Shown: in pieces, positions 34,691 to 45,356 of the stretch
How the letters are laid out: each line of letters opens with the position of its first letter
Numbering within the stretch: the stretch's first letter is position 1
Origin: Triplophysa rosa
Lineage: Eukaryota > Chordata > Actinopteri > Cypriniformes > Nemacheilidae
Length of the DNA: 64,000 nucleotides
Direction of reading: 5' to 3'
NCBI RefSeq assembly: GCF_024868665.1
Contig: NC_079898.1
Span: 10,973,458 to 11,037,457 of the forward strand
Translations under genes and position numbers: made by a program
Notes under the pieces: model-generated
Told to the model about the DNA's origin: nothing
The model's input: the letters and a program-made list of their open reading frames with translations, nothing else
Databases searched by the model: none

Positions 34691-37159
34691 ATTAAATATT
34701 TATATTATATATGACACAGAAACAATTAAATAAATAAAAAAATAAGTGTCTGGATTGTAAATAAAAAGATAAATCTCATCTCCAGTACTGGTCTGCTGCA
34801 TCTCCCAAAACTCGATGCTGTTACCTGTTTTTATAATTCCTTAAGCAAATCAGTTTCTAACACACCCCACTGTCAGCGATCACAATTAATTCTCGGTGAA
34901 TTCGCCCTAAATGTCTTCAAGAAATAAATTACTGGAACAGTGAGAATTAAACTGTTATTGTTCCATGTTGCGATATCTTCCCGGTCCAGTTGAGATGACA
35001 AGACACATTAATTTTTGGGGAAACAAAATTAATGAAACATTGAGAATGAAATTGTTATTGTTCTGTGTTGTTAGGCACTCCCTGATCGCAGTTTAGATGG
35101 CAGAATGTATTATTGTAATGAAGAGCCGAAAGAAAACAAGGGTGTACGGAGGGCCTGCACCCACCTGAAAAATAATCACCATAGAGAACTGTTTTCTACT
35201 GTGGCTGACAAGCAACCAGAAGACTGACATCTAAAGGGCCACCACCACAACTGCATAAATATTACATCAACTTGAAAACCCTTTTAATTGTCACTCAGTG
35301 CAGCTGGAAACAGACACCAAGACCTGCATGAAATTAATGTACTCTCTATGCATTATTCATGTGCAACACTGTTCTCCTGACATATGTGTCTAGCTGGAAC
35401 CCATGGCCAATGTCGGTGAATTAAAGATTTATGTGAATTCCTCTTTTCCTCTTGCTCATGGACGATTAACTACAACACAATCATACTCATGGTATATTTA
35501 CTGTGGCAGTCACTTTCCATCCTTTTTTCAGATCAGCTGGTACTTTTGCAGTCAGTCAGAGTGTACGCTGCAGGAATTCACCTATGTGGATTCAGATAGT
35601 AGAATCCTGTCAAAGATTGTTGGGCTAGGGTTAGGATAGTCATGCATGATGTCTGGTGCAGTTTGCACTTTATTCTGCCTTATTCTTGCCCACTATGATA
35701 GAGCAAAACAATTTTTTGGCTGATTTGAAATAGGGACACCAAAAAAAAAAAACATGTATTATCACCTGTAAAAACTGTAATATTTTGGCAGCTGGGGCAT
35801 CAGAAAAATGTAAAGTAATATTAATTTGTAATAATTAATTTGTGAAGTAATATTACATGTATGTAATATTTCACACTTGTATTGAAATGAGGAATTCAAC
35901 ATTTTTAGTTTAAAAAATATATGCACGTACAGTATATTTTATATAAAAATTACTCTTTTTACAGTGTAATAACAATAAAAGAACAAATGCACCACACTGA
36001 CAACTGTAGAAATTTGAAGAAATGTATACAGACTTCGTAAACCTAATCTATTAATAATATAATTATTAATATATTTAATTTATTAATATATTTTATGTCA
36101 TTAATATAAAATCTCAAGTTTTGCCTATGGATATCTAGTTTACTTGCTACCCATGCAGGTCTCAAACCATTTAGCAAATCCAGTGTTTTTATTTTTATTT
36201 TATTAATTTGTTTGCCAGTTGCACGCATTAGATTGGATCTGCTGATATCAGCCGTGCCATTTCTGTAAAAAATATGCATTAGACAGTTAGTAAGGTTTTC
36301 CTCTCCTTCCCGTTCTAGCCCATGTAATTGAATAAATCTGGATTGTATATGGCACATAAATGGTGCCAACAGGAGCTTAAAACATTAAAAACATTTCGTA
36401 ACTTCATCAGCGGCTCCAGGGGGGAAATAGAGGAGCATCAGGAGGCATTAATTAAATATTCCTAAACCTGCCAGAACCCTCATATGCTTAACATCCAAGG
36501 CATGCCACTGTATGAGTTCATCACATTAATTTCCAACACTCAACACGATAATTGGTACCATTCCATTTTGATTCCGCCCCATTACAATGAATTCAATTCA
36601 ACTTACCGCGGCGGGGTGTGTTTGTATGTGCATAGATTTGGACGGGTGTCTGGCCAAAATTGATGTGTGTGTACTATTGATGTGCTTGTCTAGCGGTCGC
36701 ACACCCACGGCAATTTAAATATAATTAATGACTGGCAAAGACTGATTAAATCCACATAGCATGCTCAGAGATAATATATATTTTGCTGCATATCCTTTGA
36801 GCGTGCGTGCTGTTGCTGCGCAATCGCTTGTTGTGGCACTTCTAGTATAATGTGGTTCAGACTGATCTATGATCTTACACTCCAGTTAAAAGCCTCTTAA
36901 AGCGATTCAAGGGTTCACACGAGCTAGAGCTGATGCAGTTTACTGACCCGTTCAATAAGTCTGTGACTGTATCTACTGTACACAGAAAAACAACTCATAA
37001 AGCTACAGAATTAACACTCTTAGGCCAAGGAACCGCTGGGGTGAAATGTAATGATCAGAGATGTCACTTTTAACTAATGACATTGATTTTTGATTTCTTT
37101 TTGATTTTATGTGGGTAATCATGTAAAAAGCCTGATGGTATTTCTTTTCAATTGCTTTG
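34691..37159. other. Gene-free stretch, AT-rich with a possible conserved part
   Basis: AT-only tracts near 36045-36110. The segment 36400-36620 (CATATGCTTAACATCCAAGG, CAATTCAACTTACCGC) looks unique and not repeat-like. No supported gene. Confidence 0.3.
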
Positions 37160-37280
37160 TGTCTATACAATGGCTGTCAATGGGGTTCAATGTAGTTTGG
37201 TACCATTGTTCTGCAAAATAGCTTTTGTGTTCTGCACAAGAAAGTCATACAGGTTTGGAATGCCATGAGGCGAGTAAACA
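37160..37280. repeat. Angel-like MITE, copy 5 (right-hand piece)
   Basis: TTTTGTGTTCTGCACAAGAA, then AGTCATACAGGTTTGGAATG, matches the right arm of the family. It stops where the DIRS element starts at about 37282, as if interrupted. Confidence 0.5.
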
Positions 37281-37432
37281 AGGGTTCCCTTTCTGTCGGT
37301 CTCTCGACGTTGTGTCGAACCGACAGATGGGGTTTGTCCTTGAGAACCAATCGCTTCCGACTTCTCTAGAAAAGGCCAATGAAAATTGGCGAATGAAATT
37401 TGCATGCCGGACTCCGCCCCCGGATATCCGGG

Positions 37433-37440
37433 TATAAAAG
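37433..37440 (+). promoter_or_regulatory. TATA box of the DIRS element
   Basis: TATAAAAG inside the DIRS terminal region, upstream of the gag-like segment. Transcription would be expected to start about 25-30 bases further on. Confidence 0.5.
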
Positions 37441-37639
37441 GGAGACGGCATGCCTCATTCATTCACCTTTTGTTCTTCGGAGCCTTCGCTCGTGATCAAC
37501 AGACTTCGCTACAAGACTGCCGGCTCTACGACGTGGTGCAGCGGACTGTCCCTTCCTGCAGCGACTTCCCCTGGGCGTCTCGGCGGTTCCAGAAGTGTTC
37601 GAGTTTTTTCTCTAAAAGAGCAAATTTCTCCAGCGTGGC

Positions 37640-38760
37640 ATGTCCCGCTGTTCTCTTGGGTGCAACACACTCATCGAGGAGGGGGACGGACACGATATCT
37701 GCTTCCAGTACGCTGGGGCAGATATTGTGGATACGTCCTGCCCGCACTGCGGGCGGCTGACGATTCAGACGTTGCTCACGGGTGGTTGTGTTCCCACGGG
37801 ACTCAGCCACCACCTTGTCTGCTTCCCGTTCCGTGACGGCAGGACTACGGCCCTGCCGCCCGCTACGGCGAGCAGCGAGGGTGATATGAGGATTACTGTG
37901 AGCGCTAATCCGTCAGCCACTGGCTCGCGGACCGTTCGCACCTCGCTTTGCTCGTCTGACCATTCCCCATAAGACGGTCCGCCGTCTTATTCCTCAATTA
38001 CGTATCGGACACGGTACGTGATGATGAGGTGTCTGTTGCAGCATCGGAGGGTGACTTACTGGCATCAGACTCCGACAATTCCTTGAAGCTCCCTCCCTCG
38101 GGGGGTCGAGATCAGGAAGAAGCGGATGTCGAAATGTCAGCCATGCTTTCCCGGGCCGCCGGCTTTGGGTTGCGGTGCGCCGCACTGCCTCTCCCAACGC
38201 TCGCGGCTGGATACACGGTTCTTCGGGCTTGAGAGCGGCTCCAAGCCGCACTCGCCCTCAGTGCCGTGTTCCCCCGGAAGTGCATGAGGAACCTAGTACG
38301 ACCTGGAACGCCCCCTTCGGCGCGTACACGTCAACTAGTTCCATCACCCTTTCTTCCCTCGATGGTGGGGCAGCTAGAGGATACGTCGATGTCCCCCAGG
38401 GGCTCGACCTAGACTCCCGTCCAAAGCACGTAGGCTTTTCGGCATCTGAGGTGTCGAGAGCTTACTCTGCTGTGGGCCAAGCTGTCCCCTCTCTCCATGC
38501 TATAGCTTTCCTGCAGGCCAATGCACGGAGAGAGCTCCACGAGAGTAAGACCGACCCAGCGCTTATGCAGGAACACCGCGGCTTCACCGACCTCGCTCTC
38601 GGGCAAACAAGGTGATCGCGCGGGCCCTGGGTCGGGCAATGTCCACACTTGTGGTCCAGGAGAGACACCTCTGGCTGAACCTTGCACAGGTGAGTAACAC
38701 TGAGAAAGTCCGCTTCCTCGATGCACCCATCTCGCAAGGGGGGGCTGTTTGGTGATACTG
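37640..38760 (+). pseudogene. DIRS gag-like ORF1 remnant
   Basis: Pieces of the DIRS first ORF in different frames. An N-terminal Cys/His-rich part reads CSLGCNTLIEEGDGHDICF and DTSCPHCG. The middle has PPEVHEEPSTTWNAPF and SLDGGAARGYVDVPQ. The C-terminal part has PALMQEHRGFTDLAL, then in a new frame RAMSTLVVQERHLWLNLAQ and KVRFLDAPISQGGLFGDTVE. The order is that of teleost DIRS gag proteins. Several frame changes make it non-functional. Confidence 0.7.
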
Positions 38761-39014
38761 TCGAGTTCGACAGTTAGGGAGCAGCCAGAGGATATCAAGT
38801 ATGTCCTACCCCAGCCGCGACTCGACCGCCCTCTGGCCGCCGAGATCCCGTGCACCGTCTGCTTCCCAGCAGCCTGGTCCTCTTCGAGACATCGAAGAGG
38901 AGACCACCACCCCATCAGCAGCCGCGGCGAAAGCCAATGCGGCCCTCATGGGAAGACCCCAGGGAGTTCGAGAATACCTTTCTAAAGTTTTTCTCCCTCT
39001 CTGGGCGTTTATAT

Positions 39015-39331
39015 CAGCCGCTCTCACCCTCTACACGACGGTGTTCGGCAACTCGACGTTGCGTCACGGCAAGACCCAATGTCGAGGATAATCAGCAGCC
39101 TAAGCACTCTCATTCGACGGTGCTTTGTGCCGCATATCGTCTGGGTATTATCACAGCCGCTCTCACCCTCTACACGACGGTGTTCGGCAACTCGACATTG
39201 CGGCAAGACCCAATGTCGAGGATAATCAGCAGCCTAAGCACTCTCATTCGACGGTGCTTTGTGCCGCATATCGTCTGGGTATTATCACAGCCGCTCTCAC
39301 CCTCTGCACGACGGTGTTCGGCAACTCGACT
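39015..39331 (+). repeat. Tandem repeat inside the DIRS element
   Basis: A unit starting CAGCCGCTCTCACCCTCTAC occurs at 39015, 39154 and 39288 with spacings 139 and 134. The third copy is cut after about 44 bases. The first two are almost identical and differ by a five-base indel and single changes. Confidence 0.85.
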
Positions 39332-39429
39332 CCCCGGACACCCGCCCAAGTTTCGGGGCATCCTCTTAACCTCAGCAGAGGCAACGATGCCCCGTGCTTC
39401 GGGCCGAGGTCGCCACCCCTCTGGTGAGG

Positions 39430-40620
39430 AAGCGATCGTGCTCGTCCCTCTAGCTGAGATGTTCAACGGGTTTTACAGCCCGTACTTCATCGTCCCCAAA
39501 AGAGCGGGGGTCGCTAGATCTGCGCACCTACTCAAGCTGCCGTTCAGGATGCTTACGCAGAAGCGCATCCTGGCATCTGTCAGATGTCAAGATGGATTCA
39601 TGGCAATCGACCTGAAGGACGCTTACTCTCATGTCTCTTCTCCCTCGTCATCGCCCGTTCCTACGGTTCGCTTTCGAGGGTCAGGCATATTAGTACAGAG
39701 TCCTCCCCTTCGGTCTGTCCCTGTCCCCACGAGTCTTCACGAAGATCGTGGAAGCCGCCCTCACTCCCCTCAGGGAGAGAGGTGTGCGGGTACTAAACTA
39801 TCTCGACGACTGGCTCATTTGACACACTCGTGAGATCTGTTATGTACACACAGGGACCTAGTGCTCCGGCACCTAGATCGATTGGGACCACAGGTCAACC
39901 GAAAGGGAGCAAGCTCTCCTCTGTGCAGAGCATACTCTCTTTTGGTATGGAACTCAACTCTGTCTCCATTACAGCGCGATTGCGCTCCGTCAGTGTTGTA
40001 CTACCTGGAATTTTTCAAGCAGTCAGTGGGAGGAGGCTCCTGGGTACATGGCATCCTCGACGGTGGTGATACCCCTCAGGTTGATGCACATGAGACCGCT
40101 CCAACACTGGCTACAGAGTCGAGTTCCCTGGAGAGCGTGGCACACCGGCAGCAGGCGGATGGTGATTACGCTTTTCTGCCGACGCACCTTAACCCCTTGG
40201 TCTTCAATGACCTTTTATACGGATGGGGGTCCCTCTCGGGCAGGCGAGATGCGTCAGGCAGACGCCTCCCTGCAGGGTTGGGGTGCCGTGTGCAACGGGC
40301 ACGCAGTGTCAGGGCGATGGACGGGCCCCCGCCTGCGCAGGCATTCAATTGCCTAGAGTTGTTGGATGTGCTACCCGCACTGAAGGGGTTACAACCTCTT
40401 GTGCAGAACGAGCACGTGCTGGTCCGGTCGGACTGCACAACTGCCATAGCGTTTTTAACCGCCAGGGTGGCGTTCGCTTATGGCAGCTAACACGACTCGC
40501 CCGACGCCTCCTCCTGTGGAGTCCGCAGGGCCACACATATCCCAGGTGACCTGAACCAGACAGCCGATGTGCTCTCTCGTCAGTTACGCCTCGCGGAGAG
40601 TGGCGACTCCACCCCCGCGT
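39430..40620 (+). pseudogene. DIRS reverse transcriptase / RNase H remnant
   Basis: RT fragments: GFYSPYFIVPKRAGV, LPFRMLTQKRILASVR, and motif A AIDLKDAYSHVS near 39605-39640. Then a frameshift, and motif C YLDDW at 39799-39813 in another frame. The connection and RNase H follow: GMELNSVSITARL, MRPLQHWLQSRVP, a DASLQGWGAVCNG block, NCLELLDVLPAL, VLVRSDCTTAIAF and a closing ADVLSRQ-like piece near 40568. All fit DIRS pol order. At least four frame breaks. Confidence 0.8.
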
Positions 40621-40880
40621 AGCCAGCTCATTTGGGTCAGTCAGGGCGAGCTCAGGTAGACCCCTTCGCCTCCCTGGACACCACCCATTGCCGCTAAGGT
40701 ACTCCCTGCCTCGGCACGGAGGCTCTAGCGCACAGCTGGCTGTGGAACAAGCGGAAGTACGTCTTCCCCCAGTGAGCCTCACTGCACAGACCCTGTGCAA
40801 GGTCAGGGAAGAGGAGCATCAAGTGTACTAGTTGCGCCATACTGGGCCCAACCGGACTTGGTTCTCGGAGCTAATGCTCT

Positions 40881-42790
40881 TGCCCGGGCCCAGACAGATT
40901 GAGGGACATACAAGCTTCCCGGAGGACCACCACCCGGATCGGGCTCACGGGCAAGGGCCCCTCGCACCACCTTTTCCAGGTCCCACTGAATGGGTGCAAC
41001 AATCCTAGACCTCAGAACAATCGATGCCAAAGGCTTCTCTAGAGTTTCAGGAGAGTAGGCTCGGGACAAGGCATCTGGCTTGACATTTTTGGTGCCAGGC
41101 CTGTAAAATAGGATAAACTGGAATCGATTAAAAAACAGGGACCATCGAGCCTGTCGAGGATTTAATCGTTTAGCCTGCTGGAGATATTCCAGATTCTTGT
41201 AGTCCGTGAGAACCTGGAAAGGGTGCTGAGCTCCCTCAAGCCAGTGGCGCCACTCCTCCAAGGCCAGTTTAACCGCAAGCAACTCTCGATCCCCCACGTG
41301 GTAGTTGCGCTTGGCGTCCGACAGACGGCGGGACATGAAGGCGCAAGGGTATAACTTTCCATCCTGACCTCTCTGTGACAGAATGGCCCCTACACCCACT
41401 TCTGAGGCATCCACTTCCACCACGAAAGGTCTTTCAGGGTCAGGAATAAGAAGGATGGGAGCAGAAGTGAAGTGGCACTTGAGATCCTCGAAGGCCCTTG
41501 CTGCTTCTGGACCCAAGTGAATCTTGGTTCCTCCTCCCTTGGTAAGAGCCATCAAGGGGGCAGCCACGGTGCTGAAATTTTTAATGAACCTCCTGTAGAA
41601 GTTAGCGAAGCCAATGACCCGTTGAACCTCTTTGACAGTAGTGGGTATGGGCCAGTTGAGGGCCGCCTTGACTTTCTTAGGATCCATCTCCAGGTGACCA
41701 GGGGTGATGATGAAGCCAAGAAACTGGACCTGGGTGACATGAAACTCACACTTCTCTGGCTTTACATAGAGATGGTTGTTGAGGAGTCTCTGGAGAACTC
41801 TCCTAACATGCCCCTTATGCTCCTCCAATGACCTCGAGAAAATAAGGATATCGTCAAGGTATACAAAGACGAATAGATTAAGCATGTCCCGGAGAACGTC
41901 GTTTATCAGTGCTTGGAAGACGGCAGGGGCATTGGTGAGCCCGAACGGCATCACCCGGTAATCATAGTGGCCTGTGTGGGTGTTGAATGCAGTCTTCTAT
42001 TCATCCCCTTGTCGGATCCGCACAAGATGGTAGGCATTGCGGAGATCCAGCTTAGTAAAGATAGAAGCCTCTTGAAGCAACTCGAAAGCTGTGGCCATGA
42101 GAGGAAGGGGGTATCGATTCCGAACCGTGATCTTATTGAGTCCCCGGTAATCAATACAAGGTCTAAGACCCCCATCTCTCTTCTCCACAAAGAAGAAACC
42201 CGCCCCAGCCAGAGAAGTAGAGGCACGGATGAGACCGGCTGCCAGGGACTCCTTAATGTAAGCTTCCATAGCCAAGCGCTCAGGGGGAGACAAAGAGAAG
42301 ATCCGACCCCTGGGAGGGCATGGACCAGGGAGAAGGTCAATAGCACAGTCATATGTGCGGTGAGGCGGTAAGGAGGTTGCCTGGGTTTTGCTGAATGCTG
42401 TTTTGAACCGATGATAGACACTGCGGACTCGAGACAAGTCGACAGACTCTTGGGACTCGAAACTAGGGACTGAGGCACTCTGACATAGGCAGGTTACTTC
42501 GCAAGAGGAACCCCAGCTAAGAATGGTGCCAGTGGGCCAGTCAATCAGGGGATTATGTGTGCGCAGCCAAGGATGACCCAGGATAATAGGGTATTCGGGG
42601 GAGTCAATAAGAAAGAAGGTATCCTCCTGCTGATGTTGTAGGACAGTAAATCGCAGGGAATGAGTGACCTCTGTTACTTTACCCGGTTCCAGAGATCTGC
42701 CGTCCAAGGCTGTAACTGCCTGGGGGTGGGAAAGGATTTGGATGGGCACCTTGGTCTTCTTAGCCCAGGACAGATCCTGGGCTAAGATTA
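40881..42790 (-). pseudogene. Gypsy pol (protease end, RT, RNase H), one stop
   Basis: A single frame runs from about 42790 to 40881, broken only by TAG at 41997-41999 where the family has tryptophan. In order: a post-protease segment ([16 protein letters not shown]), RT with [31 protein letters not shown] (motif A), [16 protein letters not shown] (motif B), [11 protein letters not shown] (motif C), then the tether ([16 protein letters not shown]), RNase H ([44 protein letters not shown]) and [15 protein letters not shown]. Catalytic aspartates are in place. It lacks integrase. Confidence 0.88.
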
Positions 42791-42791
42791 G

Positions 42792-43131
42792 TGGTTTTAT
42801 TAAAACAAACAAAAATATTTTCGTGAAAGAATAATCCAACAAATGTTCTTCTCGGACTGAGGTATAGAAAACCATGCTAGAGAACATAAATGATAACATA
42901 AACAATGACTAAGTTCTCCTACTCGAAGATGGAGGGACGCACTGAGGGTAACACGTCAGACTGGCAGTCAAGACCCAATAACTGAGTGAATAGCAGGGAA
43001 AAAACAAACAACTTAAATACCCTAGAGACAACAAGGTACAGGTGATATGGATATAACTAATGAGAACAGCAGAGGGAAACTGCGGGCCTCTAGAGGCCTG
43101 GAGAGTAAGTGCAGGAGTAGGAACGCTGACA
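42792..43131 (-). repeat. 5' LTR-like end of the gypsy element
   Basis: On the - strand it starts TGTCAGCGTTCC, has a GGGTATTTAAG promoter-like box, and finishes with TTTTAATAAAACCA, including an AATAAA signal. The TG and CA ends support an LTR of about 340 bases. No second copy is in the window, so the assignment rests on position and composition. Confidence 0.5.
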
Positions 43132-44440
43132 GTTGTAGACTTTGTAAATTACTGTCATATTTAATTACAACAAATGAAGGTTAGCGTGCTGTTTGCCGGC
43201 AGACATCTTTTTCACATTTGAGACCTGCACGTGGATGGAATACATCAGTTTGAAATACAGCGCTATTTAAAACTGCAGTATGGAATAACTGTTATTACTA
43301 ATACTTCTGTATTTAGTGTCTGTGTGTGAGAGAGAGTTAAAGCAGCAAGACAACAGAACAGACAGATACTTCTGTAAGCGCAAGGAAGCCTGGAGGAAAA
43401 TGTTTCCCAGCATGCCTCTTTCTCCATCCATGAATGTGTGTGGTTTTTGGATCAGGCTGTGATGGTAATCAAAATCCCCACTGCATCACTCATTATCATC
43501 TCTAACACCTCACTATCTGTTTTGTCTGGAAAAAGAGTGTGCATGCAAAAGTGAGTCATATTTCGGGAATGCATAATTTAGGAAACTCTTAAGTGGATTT
43601 GTATGTGTCTTAGTGTTGAGGGTGACGCAAAAGTAACTTTTTTCCCCAAGTAGAGCAATTGGTTACTTTTTCTAAAGAGTACTGCAATAGTTTAAGAGTA
43701 ACATTTAAAAGCAAAAATCCCTAACCAATTTGGGAGTATCAATATGAATAACTGCTCAAATGGAGATGAGGAATGAATACAAAGTTAGCATTATTCTCCT
43801 TTACATTTATTCCAACATCAAGACATACATTAATAATGCATCTCAACTTTATGTGATCCTCAATCAGAAAATGTTATGCGTTTTCTTTTACTACTTTGAG
43901 AGCACACACAAACACTGCTACTGCTATTACATGGAATTTCAAATGACTCCTTAGTTTTATAGTCAGATAACAATGTTTTCTATCCCCTTAGGTTAAGTTC
44001 CTCTTCCTCTCACAAAAAGCATTTCTACACTTTCATTTAGACATAGTTTAGTATGTATATTAAGCCGGTGAATTGTTTTCATTGCGACGACTAAGGTAGC
44101 TGAAGTCAAAACCCAGCCACACATCACTCTTTGCTCTGAATGCAAAGGAGAAGCTAATCCAATCACCTCGACTGAACTCTGTAATCTTCAACCACTAAAG
44201 AATATTTCCTCTTCACTATTGAACGTGCCCGTGCTGTTAATGCATAACGCAGCGGAGAGCGTGTGTGGTTCTATTGTCGCACCGCTGTTTCTACCGTAGA
44301 TGTCAGTAATGGAGACCCCGGCTGTCCTCGGTTGAAAACATTCGCCTGAGAGGGTCTAAATGAAGACAGGATGATTCAGAGCAGGATGAGAAAGATATTT
44401 AGCCCATTAACCCTGCAGAGTGTGTGTTCAGACAGATTAA
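43132..44440. other. Intergenic DNA without recognisable genes
   Basis: AT-rich, short open frames only. No repeat ends recognised. Confidence 0.35.
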
Positions 44441-44495
44441 AGGAGAGAGAGAGCGAGAGAGAGAGAGAGCGAGAGTGAGGTAGAGAGAGAGAAAG
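44441..44495. repeat. (GA)n microsatellite
   Basis: Interrupted GAGA run with occasional GAGC units. Confidence 0.85.
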
Positions 44496-45102
44496 GATGG
44501 TGTTACTGTTGGTACAGGGATTAGACTGGACCGACACTGGCTCATGTCCTGCAGTAAACACTTCACGCTCTCCCAATAAATAACACTTACATACACATCT
44601 CCTGTAGACATTTGGAATCCCTTTGTACACGGTGGCCATGTTAATGCCGAGCACAATGTTGTCACGTTACTGTCATCGAGAGAGAACAAATGCACACAGG
44701 GGATCTATTAGTTCTTTACATTCTCAGACATCTGCCTCCTTTGCAAAGCAAGCACTCAAAAAACACTCTTCATGAACATTTACCATCTGGGAGTGGACCG
44801 AGTTTCAGGTCAAGAATATGCTTGGGTCAGGAATAGCATCCATCATGTCACCAGCTCTAAGAGCCTTGCTTAAAAAACCTTAGAGATGGATTTAACTGGT
44901 TAACAACATAAGCTTCTCTCTCCAAATTAAGCCCCGCCCACCAAACGCAATGTCAGCAAGCATGAACATGCAAAATTATTGATGAACAAAACTAATTTAG
45001 GCCATTACATAGGCTTGTGTGATATCTCAACGCAACACACAAAATAAGGCCGTATTATGTGTGGTATTTGTAAAAATGAATGCTACCTTTAATACTAGCT
45101 AT

Positions 45103-45356
45103 AGGTACCATATGGAGAAAAAATTAAGAGACCACTCCACAGTAATTTTCATTTTTTTCATTAAAATGATCATTTGTTACAGCAACAACTTTCATGCATC
45201 TTTGTATTCTCCCATTTCTGTTGGGTGACTTTAAGTAGTGCGTGAGGTTTGTTTCTGTTGAAATTCAACAGACAACGGACAAAAATACAAAATACATGCA
45301 TAAAAGCTGATTAAAGGCAAAACTGGAGTGGTTTCTTTATGTTTTCCACGGCTGTA
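45103..45356. repeat. Tc1/mariner-like MITE
   Basis: The left arm ATGGAGAAAAAATTAAGAGA, then CCACTC, pairs with the inverted right arm GTGGAAAACATAAAGAAACC, then ACTC. About 250 bases. The AATTAAGAGACCAC word is typical of a teleost Tc1/mariner-derived MITE (recollection). Confidence 0.5.

Larger units (their letters stand above)
37282..40880 (+). mobile_element. DIRS-type retrotransposon, decayed, 3'-truncated
   Basis: A tyrosine-recombinase-class retroelement, + strand. In order: a terminal repeat with a stem CTGTCGG/CCGACAG (37293-37299 and 37320-37326), a TATAAAAG box at 37433-37440, a gag-like ORF, a tandem repeat (39015-39331), RT, RNase H, then a tail segment ([14 protein letters not shown] and APYWP-type) up to about 40880. 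Many frameshifts separate the pieces. The recombinase and the far terminal repeat are missing. It ends abruptly against the opposite-strand gypsy element. Confidence 0.82.
40881..43131 (-). mobile_element. Ty3/gypsy LTR retrotransposon, truncated
   Basis: - strand element: 5' LTR-like end at 43131-42792, then directly the end of the protease region, RT and RNase H down to 40881, where it stops in the linker before integrase. Gag, most of protease, integrase and the 3' LTR are missing. The low-coordinate edge is fused to the DIRS tail. Confidence 0.85.

Noticed and set aside
39015..39331. CRISPR-like array
   Set aside because: Units are about 135 bases, contiguous without spacers, and lie inside a retroelement of a vertebrate genome.
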